This document shows, piece by piece, positions 18,676 through 25,698 of a stretch of 64,000 nt of DNA. Origin of the DNA: Membranihabitans maritimus (GTDB taxonomy: Bacteria; Bacteroidota; Bacteroidia; Chitinophagales; Saprospiraceae); contig NZ_JAJSLW010000016.1 in NCBI RefSeq assembly GCF_021729145.1, positions 8,477 through 72,476 of the forward strand, given 5' to 3'. The notes beneath the pieces were generated by a model that saw only the letters and a list, made by a program, of their open reading frames with translations, was not told where the DNA came from and made no database searches. Within the stretch, counting starts at the first letter, position 1; every line of letters begins with the position of its first letter. A program made the translations under genes and the position numbers.

Positions 18676-19377
18676 ACTGGAAACACCAACATACCGGTGG
18701 CTGGTATACCCTTCTCCGAATTCTACTCCAATTTGCCTGCCCAACGATCGTGCCCGTCCCTCAATCTGGGCAAAAAAGTCTTGATTGGTCAACGGTGAAT
18801 CCAATTCTTTGCTGTCAGGATCATAAAACTGTGACTTAAAGGCTTTAATCGCCTCCATTTTTCTTTCAAAAGTATCCGAAATATCCACTACAAAATCGGG
18901 TTCAATAATATAATCCTGGATAAAGTGATAAATCACGTCCGGACGCCAGCGACTTTGAAGTTCCCCATCCACATAGGTCTTCACAGAAGCCAAACCAGAC
19001 AAAAACCACGCATCATACACCAACTTCGCAGCCCGACCGTGATCCGGATGCCGGTCTCTGATGGCGTTTGTTATTAATATCTTTGGCTGGCCACTCCGGA
19101 TAAATTTAACAATTTCGAGTTTTTCTTCTTCATCGCCTTTAAAAAAACCATCCTTGAAACCGGCATTTTCTCTAAAATCCACCCCCATAATCTTTCCGGC
19201 CTTGTCAGCTTCGCTCAACCGCAATTCAGGTGTCCCCCGGGTACCTAATTCACCCTGGGTAAGATCTACGATCCCTACACTTCCCCCCTGGTCAATATGT
19301 GAAATCAGGGTTCCGGCAGCACATAATTCAATATCATCCGGATGTACGCCAATTGCTAAAATATCAACTTTATTCAT
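18658..19377 (-). CDS. bshB1: Bacillithiol biosynthesis deacetylase BshB1
   Basis: A 239-residue LmbE/PIG-L family zinc deacetylase. The N-terminal AIGVHPDDIELCAAGTL gives His12, Asp14 and Asp15 for zinc and catalysis. NAIRDRHPDHGRAAKLV supplies the second histidine region, and TQGELGTRGTPELR is the BshB1-typical loop. It removes the acetyl group from GlcNAc-malate to give GlcN-malate in bacillithiol synthesis. Length and all visible motifs are normal for Bacteroidota BshB1. No other bsh genes are in the window. Confidence 0.92.
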   Translation of the reverse strand: MNKVDILAIGVHPDDIELCAAGTLISHIDQGGSVGIVDLTQGELGTRGTPELRLSEADKAGKIMGVDFRENAGFKDGFFKGDEEEKLEIVKFIRSGQPKILITNAIRDRHPDHGRAAKLVYDAWFLSGLASVKTYVDGELQSRWRPDVIYHFIQDYIIEPDFVVDISDTFERKMEAIKAFKSQFYDPDSKELDSPLTNQDFFAQIEGRARSLGRQIGVEFGEGYTSHRYVGVSSLLDLL

Positions 19378-19797
19378 TTCTCTTTCTTGTTACTGAAGGT
19401 AAACCTTAAAACACCCATTTTGGTTTGCCATAAATATATTTATTTCAAAACAAATTATAATTATCCGGCAAAGCTTATAAATTTGCAGCGAGATACTATC
19501 AATAGAAGTTCCTTCTTTATCCTGATTCATACACCTGACCCCGAATCCACGATCTGTTAAGGGAATCCAAATCACTCCTATCCATTCCGTATTTGATCGG
19601 ATGACTTGAGTAAAAGGAATTACCCCGACCATACTGACATTTCAAAACCAGTGAATTAAGAAGATATTCCTGAGCGTTTTCCGGGCCAATCCCGACTCGA
19701 AAAATATTCTTGGAAATCAAAATCAAATAACATTATTGCTATTATATGCTGATATAACTTTTTATTTTGAAGTCCTTATAATAACGAAACTAACTAA
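19378..19797. other. Intergenic region between divergent genes
   Basis: 420 bp between bshB1 and the antiporter gene. A 69-codon minus-strand frame (19517-19726) lacks recognisable similarity or a convincing start. No hairpin terminator was seen. It should contain the two divergent promoters, but no clear TAnnTTTG pair was found. Confidence 0.45.
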
Positions 19798-21021
19798 ATG
19801 GATATAAATATACCTTTCATCCCCTGGGCATTAGCCGGACTTCAAATCGATATTACCATATATCTGTTGGTTGCATTTGTCATTTTAATGCTGAGTTTTG
19901 CACTCAAGCAAATAAAGCAACCTTATATTCTCGCCTATATGATGTGCGGTATTGTATTGGGTCCTAGCGGGACGGAATCCGTAACGAATCTGGAAATGGT
20001 ACAAAATGTAGGGGATATTGGATTAATTATCCTCATGTTTTTTATTGGAATGGAAATTTCCCTGCCCAATTTTATACGCAAATGGCGGATAGCGGTATTG
20101 GGAACCGGGCTTCAAATGATCCTGAGTATTGTGTTGTGTGGGATTTTAGGTATGATCTTCCATTGGTCAATTTATATAATTTTATTTCTGGGATTTATTA
20201 TCGCATTTAGTAGTTCTGCGGTGGTTATTAAAATGATTGAAGACCATCCAAAAATTAAAAAATTTGTGGGAAAAAACGTAATTATTATCCTTCTTACCCA
20301 GGATATACTATTCGTCCCTATTCTTATATTCCTTAGTAATATTGCCGGAAACGGAATAAGTAATAGTATAATTCTGATGCAGGTAACCGGAGGTATTTTA
20401 TTGCTTTCCATATTGTTGTATGTTTTGTGGAAGGGAGAAATAAAACTTCCTTTTTCCCGTCAATTGGAAAATGATCATGAACTTCAGGTGTTTGCGGGTC
20501 TTTTTATGTGTTTCGGACTGGCTTTCCTTACCGACTTTTTCCATTTATCAGCTGCCCTGGGTGCATTTGTCGGCGGAATCATAGTCCACTCCAGTAAGAG
20601 CACGGAATGGCTTCACGATAGTTTGCATTCTTTCCGGGTAGTATTGGTTGCCGTATTTTTTATTTCCATAGGAATATTAATAGATATCAACTTTTTAGTG
20701 GAGAACTGGAGTACCGTCCTGATCCTTGTCCTTTTTGTTTTTATAACCAACCACGGAATAAATACCCTTTCCCTAAGGTCTTTGGGGAATTCCAGGAGCC
20801 AATCTATATACGGCGGCGGATTACTGGCTCAAATCGGGGAACTCAGTTTTATCCTGGCTTCAGAAGGCCGTGCGTCAGGGGTGTTATCTATGGAAAATTA
20901 CAACCTGACTATTTTGATAATTTCAGTGACGATCTTCCTAAGCCCCTTTTGGATACTCCTCACTAAGTCCATGATTACCCGCTATTCCAAAGATCCTAAT
21001 ATAAAATACTGGATGGAATAA
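19798..21021 (+). CDS. KefB/CPA2-type cation:proton antiporter, membrane domain only
   Basis: 407 residues with about 12 hydrophobic segments and CPA2 signatures: IKQPYILAYMMCGIVLGPSG near residue 40, FFIGMEISL, the AFSSSAVVIK helix, and AALGAFVGGIIV. It would exchange K+ or Na+ for protons across the inner membrane. The C-terminal RCK/TrkA-N regulatory domain of full KefB/KefC proteins (total ~600 residues) is absent. The frame ends normally at TAA, so the short form looks genuine. It directly precedes the ebo genes on the same strand, but a 530-bp gap separates it from eboA. Confidence 0.88.
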   Translation: MDINIPFIPWALAGLQIDITIYLLVAFVILMLSFALKQIKQPYILAYMMCGIVLGPSGTESVTNLEMVQNVGDIGLIILMFFIGMEISLPNFIRKWRIAVLGTGLQMILSIVLCGILGMIFHWSIYIILFLGFIIAFSSSAVVIKMIEDHPKIKKFVGKNVIIILLTQDILFVPILIFLSNIAGNGISNSIILMQVTGGILLLSILLYVLWKGEIKLPFSRQLENDHELQVFAGLFMCFGLAFLTDFFHLSAALGAFVGGIIVHSSKSTEWLHDSLHSFRVVLVAVFFISIGILIDINFLVENWSTVLILVLFVFITNHGINTLSLRSLGNSRSQSIYGGGLLAQIGELSFILASEGRASGVLSMENYNLTILIISVTIFLSPFWILLTKSMITRYSKDPNIKYWME

Positions 21022-21550
21022 GTAATTCTAACCATATTTAGTTCCCCCGATAGGATTTCACAGTGTGCCGTAGATATTGACAGTAGGTATAAAGTGGATA
21101 TGATTGCTAAATACCATGCCTTAGGTACGGAATATGTAGAGAATGTACGATGGATTTGAGTGGATATAATGTTTTATTTTTCATTTGTAACCACAACAGA
21201 CCTTCCCATTTTTCCCAAAATCGAATGCAAAGAACCTGTCAATTGAAAACAACTATCAAAACGCCCCCAATTTTATTATTCGTTTGAAAAGAAATTTTTT
21301 TTCTGATGATTTTTATCCGAAACCCGCTAGCCAGAAAAAAGGTCCCCCTTAAAAATTTTTAAAGCCACTAACTCCCATTCATCACTTATTCGCATTTATT
21401 TTAATTTTGACATATATTCCGATAATGCCGGATAAGATTACCGGATTTAAAACTTTGATAACTAAAATCCTTGTTTTCTACTACACTTTCAGTTTCTCTT
21501 ATGTTATATTTGACAAACCTCAAATTTTGAATACTAAAAATCAAAGATTC
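21022..21550. other. Intergenic region upstream of eboA
   Basis: AT-rich, with no gene recognised. A TATATTTG -7-like element at 21505-21512 lies 38 bp before the eboA ATG at 21551. The upstream in-frame TTG (21407) would add a 48-residue extension with no conserved character and is rejected. Confidence 0.5.
21505..21512 (+). promoter_or_regulatory. Candidate -7 promoter element for eboABC
   Basis: TATATTTG fits the Bacteroidota TAnnTTTG consensus at a suitable distance from the eboA start. No well-spaced TTTG -33 element was found, so this is tentative. Confidence 0.4.
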
Positions 21551-22384
21551 ATGAGTTATAAACAGGAGATATTTGATGTATTCGAGAACAATGCTTCCCC
21601 CGAAGAAATCGAATGGCTACAAAAACAGGCGGAAAAAAATACCACGGGTATTAAAATGGCTTTTGTAGGTGCCCCGCGCTTTATTTCCAAAAAAGGAATT
21701 TCACCCTTTACGATTTCAGTAAAAGAGTCCAATTTTGATGTATCCGCAGCCAATTGGTCCCTGGACCAGTTGGCAAGAATTTACTTATTGCTTCATTTTG
21801 ATCCTACCGATAAAGATTCTTACTTTTCTACCATAGAATCGTTATTCCTCTCTGCGGATATCAATGAAGCCGTCGCACTTTATTCTGCTTTGCCTTTGCT
21901 GGAATACCGGAAAGATTGGACATTCAGAGCTACTGAAGCCGTGCGCACTAATATTGGAGAAGTATTTGATGCCATTGCTTTTGGAAATCCTTTCCCCGCT
22001 ATACATTTTAATAAGCAGGCATGGAACCAACTAATCCTGAAATGCATTTTTAATGAAAAATCTATACACAGGATCGTGGGACTGGACGAGCGGAGAAATG
22101 AAAAGCTGGCAATATCTATTTCGGATTTTGCCCACGAAAGATGGGCGGCCAACAGGACTGTTCCCCCATTAATATGGAAACTGACTATACCCTATGTAAA
22201 TGATCAAATCGTGAAAGACCTTGACTACCTTATGAAAACAGGAGATAACGATAATATTCTTGCTGCATTCCTGGTTCTTAAAGCCAGTACCAATAGCAAC
22301 GGGAAAGCTTTACTCAATAAACAAAAAAGCAAAATAGAAACGCTAGGTGATACCCAACTTACCTGGAAGTATCTGGAAAAATAA
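21551..22384 (+). CDS. eboA: EboA domain-containing protein
   Basis: 277 residues, soluble and largely helical. Conserved segments include NWSLDQLARIYLLL, the repeated-helix region around SALPLLEYRKDWTFRATEAVRTNIGEVFDAI and CIFNEKSIHRIVGLDERRN, typical of EboA. EboA is the first gene of the six-gene ebo cluster, found in scattered bacteria and in eustigmatophyte algal plastids; its biochemical role is not settled. Assignment rests on sequence character and on the five following genes in canonical order. ATG at 21551 gives the usual family start (MSYKQEIFDVF). The gap to eboB is 39 bp. Confidence 0.85.
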   Translation: MSYKQEIFDVFENNASPEEIEWLQKQAEKNTTGIKMAFVGAPRFISKKGISPFTISVKESNFDVSAANWSLDQLARIYLLLHFDPTDKDSYFSTIESLFLSADINEAVALYSALPLLEYRKDWTFRATEAVRTNIGEVFDAIAFGNPFPAIHFNKQAWNQLILKCIFNEKSIHRIVGLDERRNEKLAISISDFAHERWAANRTVPPLIWKLTIPYVNDQIVKDLDYLMKTGDNDNILAAFLVLKASTNSNGKALLNKQKSKIETLGDTQLTWKYLEK

Positions 22385-22423
22385 GGATTTCAATATTTAT
22401 TAAATTTCAAAAGAATAATAGAA

Positions 22424-23443
22424 ATGTGTCAGAGTGGAAATGAAATGAGACAAAATCCTTCACACTTCGAAGGAAGTCCTGAAGAGCAACAATCCGCAAA
22501 AAAAGTAGAAAACAATTACAGGGATTATATAAAAGGGATGAATTTTTTCGATCCCCATATTCACATGACATCCCGCACAACAGATGACTACCAGGCATTA
22601 GCAGATGCAGGTGTCAGGGGCATTATAGAACCGGCGTTTTGGCTGGGACAGCCCAGAACGGGATTGTCTACCTTTCAGGATTATTATAATAGCCTGATTG
22701 GATGGGAACGTTTTCGGAGCTCCCAGTTCGGTATCAAACACTATTGCACAATCGGGTTGAACTCCCGCGAAGCCAATAATGTTCCATTGGCAGAACAAGT
22801 AATGGAAATACTTCCCCTTTACCTGTATAAAGAAGGTGTAGTCGGCGTAGGAGAAATAGGATTCGACGACCAGACCCCCGAAGAAGAAAAATTTTACAGG
22901 CTGCAACTGGAACTGGCAAAAGAAGCCAGGCTCCCGGTACAAATCCACACTCCCCACCGTGACAAGAAAAAAGGTACGGAAAGAAGTATGGATATTGCAT
23001 TGGAAATGGGACTGGATCCTCGCATGGTTATTGTAGACCACAATAATGAAGAAACGGTAGAAAGTGTATTAGACCAGGGGTTCTGGGCAGCTTTCACCAT
23101 TTATCCTTTTACAAAAATGGGCAATGAAAGAATGGTGGAAATTGTAAAAAAATACGGTCCCGAACGCATCATGGTAAACAGTGCGGCAGACTGGGGTATA
23201 AGCGACCCATTGGCCGTTCCCAAAACCGCTGCCCTGATGACCATGAAGGGAATACCCGCAGAGCATATCAAATTGGTAACCTATAATAATGCTATTGAAG
23301 CTTTTGGTCAAAGCGGGCAAATAAATGAATCGGACTTGCTCGAACCCGTGTCTATTGACCAAAGCAAAAAATACAGTGGGAATACCGTACTCCGTGGTGG
23401 ACAACAACCCAGAATTGATAAAAGCTCTGTAATAATAAAATAA
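22424..23443 (+). CDS. eboB: TatD family hydrolase EboB
   Basis: A 339-residue metal-dependent TIM-barrel hydrolase. Metal-binding motifs: DPHIHM (His45, His47), VGVGEIGFD, QIHTPH, VDHNNEETV and NSAADWG (final Asp). TatD proteins are usually nucleases or amidohydrolase-like; EboB members are metabolic and tied to the ebo product. ATG at 22424 is used, with an alternative ATG at 22445. It ends 2 bp before the eboC start codon, so the two are coupled. Confidence 0.9.
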   Translation: MCQSGNEMRQNPSHFEGSPEEQQSAKKVENNYRDYIKGMNFFDPHIHMTSRTTDDYQALADAGVRGIIEPAFWLGQPRTGLSTFQDYYNSLIGWERFRSSQFGIKHYCTIGLNSREANNVPLAEQVMEILPLYLYKEGVVGVGEIGFDDQTPEEEKFYRLQLELAKEARLPVQIHTPHRDKKKGTERSMDIALEMGLDPRMVIVDHNNEETVESVLDQGFWAAFTIYPFTKMGNERMVEIVKKYGPERIMVNSAADWGISDPLAVPKTAALMTMKGIPAEHIKLVTYNNAIEAFGQSGQINESDLLEPVSIDQSKKYSGNTVLRGGQQPRIDKSSVIIK

Positions 23444-23445
23444 AT

Positions 23446-24330
23446 TTGAAAATAATACCCTACTTACAACTCGCCCGACCGGCGAATATTGTTACATCAG
23501 TTTCCGATATTTTAGCAGGTATAGCCATTGCTTCTATTGGCACTATGGAATTATCAGGCTTGCCCTGGCAAGGATATAGCCTTCTTATATTGTCAACCAT
23601 AGGGTTGTACGGCGGTGGAATTGTGTTCAATGACGTAGCTGATGCTGAACTTGATGCCGTTGAACGACCCGAAAGACCGATTCCCAGCGGCAGGGTATCC
23701 AGTAAAAATGCACTCAAACTTACTGTGGTTTTATTTGCCATCGGAATAGTATCTGCCTTTTCATTTGACATCCGGAGTGGAATTCTTGCGTTGTTCATTA
23801 CATTCTTTTCCGTAATTTATGACCTGTATGGTAAACACCATTCCATTATGGGGCCGGTCAACATGGGATTGTGCCGGGGCTTGAATCTATTGTTGGGGAT
23901 AAGTATATTACCGGATACCTTGAATGGGTGGTACGGGATAGCGCTTATTCCCGTAGTATATATTTCTGCTATTACTATGATTAGCCGTGGTGAAGTACAT
24001 GGCAGTTCCAAAAAACCACTTCTCGCCGCTGCAGGAATGTATATCATCGTGCACTTAGCACAAGGTATCACCGCCTATTTATACGAAAATCTATGGATAG
24101 CCTCACCCTTTATTTTCCTCCATATATTTTTACTTTTCAAGCCATTGTTAAAGGCAATAAAAACACCGATCGGACCACTCATTGGAAAATCCGTAAAAGC
24201 CGGTGTATTGTCCTTAATCATTATGAATGCTGCCTGGGCCGGTGTAGCCGGATCGATAACTCTCGCCCTTATAATTGCTTCCTTACTACCGGTTTCTATG
24301 TTTCTGGGTAAAAAATTTGCCGTAACGTAA
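23446..24330 (+). CDS. eboC: UbiA-like prenyltransferase EboC
   Basis: 294 residues with about nine transmembrane segments. The first aspartate-rich motif of UbiA prenyltransferases is seen as FNDVADAELDAVERPERPIPSG (Asn62, Asp63, Asp66, Asp70), and a second acidic region is in VIYDLYGKHH. It should prenylate an aromatic or cyclitol-like acceptor in the membrane, though the ebo substrate is unknown. The start is TTG at 23446, 2 bp after the eboB stop; the next Met (residue 34) would remove the first membrane helix. In known ebo clusters eboD follows directly. Here 6.4 kb of other DNA intervenes. Confidence 0.88.
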   Translation: MKIIPYLQLARPANIVTSVSDILAGIAIASIGTMELSGLPWQGYSLLILSTIGLYGGGIVFNDVADAELDAVERPERPIPSGRVSSKNALKLTVVLFAIGIVSAFSFDIRSGILALFITFFSVIYDLYGKHHSIMGPVNMGLCRGLNLLLGISILPDTLNGWYGIALIPVVYISAITMISRGEVHGSSKKPLLAAAGMYIIVHLAQGITAYLYENLWIASPFIFLHIFLLFKPLLKAIKTPIGPLIGKSVKAGVLSLIIMNAAWAGVAGSITLALIIASLLPVSMFLGKKFAVT

Positions 24331-24889
24331 CCTTGAAATTTCCATTTATTATGTTTGCCTTTTTTAATCCCGTTCCTCCTGGTTGCCCCTATCTCCGTAA
24401 AGCAGGTTAAGAATTATGCAAGTATGATCGCCATTTCATACTGCGGGCTTCTTCATCCCGCAAATAATATCCTGTACGGTGAATCGACGTCACCCACTTT
24501 CCCAAAATTATTAGCAACGGATTCTCCCGGGGAGTCCATTGCAATCTGACCGGGACCTTACATCATAACAAAGGATTCTCCGAAGCCTCCTTCGGCAGAG
24601 CATCCCTTCGGAACTAATTATATTTGTATATAATTCCGGATTAAAGATGGCACATAGCCATCAAAAAGGGCAGAAATTTATAATACAATCCCTATATCCT
24701 ACTGAATTATTTTTAATACCATAAATATCCCGAAAAGTCCCAATATTCATATCTTTGTTTTTCTTTTTCCATTCATTACAAATTAAAAATTCGGGTATTT
24801 ATCGATAAAAAAATGAAATTTATTTGTTATAATCAATTAAATTACATACATTAGTGAACAACCTACAACTATTATCTCATTTACCGAAT
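24331..24889. other. Intergenic region after eboC, nothing identified
   Basis: A 64-codon frame (24355-24549) is not convincing. A short palindrome (gaagcctccttc) occurs near 24577. This is the left margin of the insert that separates eboC from eboD. I found no matching direct repeat at the right margin. Confidence 0.45.
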
Positions 24890-24922
24890 TTTGGGGTGGT
24901 ATGCGTCCATCTTCTAAATTTG
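24890..24922 (+). promoter_or_regulatory. Promoter TTTG-N21-TAAATTTG
   Basis: TTTG at 24890-24893 and TAAATTTG at 24915-24922 match the Bacteroidota -33/-7 consensus with 21 bp between them. Transcription would start near 24929, about 80 nt before the ATG at 25011. Confidence 0.6.
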
Positions 24923-25038
24923 TAACCTATAGTCGTGGAAAGACAGTCATCAAGGGCCCGCTGGCTGCCGCTCTATCGTACTAACTATTTTTTAACTATA
25001 AATTTTTTTTATGTACTATTTAAAAAAACCAAAAGCTA

Positions 25039-25048
25039 CCCCCCCCCC
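25039..25048 (+). repeat. C10 homopolymer tract (possible phase-variation switch)
   Basis: Ten consecutive C lie 28 bp after an ATG (25011) that follows the promoter. With ten C the frame ends at 25065. With nine (or twelve) it would run into the lipoprotein signal peptide and gene. Confidence 0.8.
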
Positions 25049-25089
25049 ATTTCCTAACCGCCTTTAGCTCCGGCTGGAAAATCACCCTG

Positions 25090-25635
25090 ATGTTGATGGC
25101 TGTTCTATTTGTCTTTACAAGCTGTGAGAAAGAGGATCCGGTGATTGAGAAGCCGAAAGAGGTAGAGTTATTACCAGACTTCAGTACTTTATCTAAGCAA
25201 GAAGTAGCTGACTGGTATAAAAACCTGGATCGAAGTAAACTTGAACGGAATTTTTACGAAATTAAAGCACCTCGTAAAGACCGGTCAACAAGAATAGAAT
25301 TACGCGATCAATGTGGTCTTGAATTGGAAGTGGAAAGAACGCAAGGTACAGCTACTGAATATGAATTCTTTATTTTTGAAACAGGTGAAGTATTGCCAAT
25401 ATATTATGGCACTATAGATGAGAGTACACCAACTGTTATATCACCTCCGGCTTATGATGATACAAAGTCCTATGATGTTTATGTCCAACCCGAAGATGGT
25501 GGAAGCACAGAAGAATTCTGGGTTCGTTTACGTACACCGGATGACCAATTTAATTTTACTATGGCAACATGGGATAGTGAAAGAACCGCTTATTGGTTAG
25601 AAATGGATAATTCCTACCTTGCATGTTCTGATTGA
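25090..25635 (+). CDS. Putative lipoprotein, possibly phase-variable
   Basis: 181 residues from the first in-frame ATG. A hydrophobic stretch ends in VFTSC, a lipobox, so the product should be a lipid-anchored envelope protein. The mature part is acidic with a beta-rich C-terminal region and two cysteines. No family was recognised. The ATG at 25090 gives a poor signal peptide with no basic n-region. Removing one C from the upstream C10 tract links ATG 25011 to this frame and gives a full signal sequence with lysines (KKPKAT, GWKITLM). The gene is therefore probably longer and switched off in this copy, unless the tract is miscalled. A strong terminator follows. Confidence 0.72.
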   Translation: MLMAVLFVFTSCEKEDPVIEKPKEVELLPDFSTLSKQEVADWYKNLDRSKLERNFYEIKAPRKDRSTRIELRDQCGLELEVERTQGTATEYEFFIFETGEVLPIYYGTIDESTPTVISPPAYDDTKSYDVYVQPEDGGSTEEFWVRLRTPDDQFNFTMATWDSERTAYWLEMDNSYLACSD

Positions 25636-25654
25636 ATTGAATAAAACTTTGTAC

Positions 25655-25684
25655 AAAGCGTCTTCCGGCCATGGAAGACGCTTT
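25655..25684 (+). terminator. Rho-independent terminator
   Basis: A perfect 12-bp stem (AAAGCGTCTTCC with GGAAGACGCTTT) around a 6-nt loop, followed by ATTTTTGTTTT. It ends the lipoprotein transcript just before the large surface-protein gene. Confidence 0.9.
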
Positions 25685-25698
25685 ATTTTTGTTTTACT

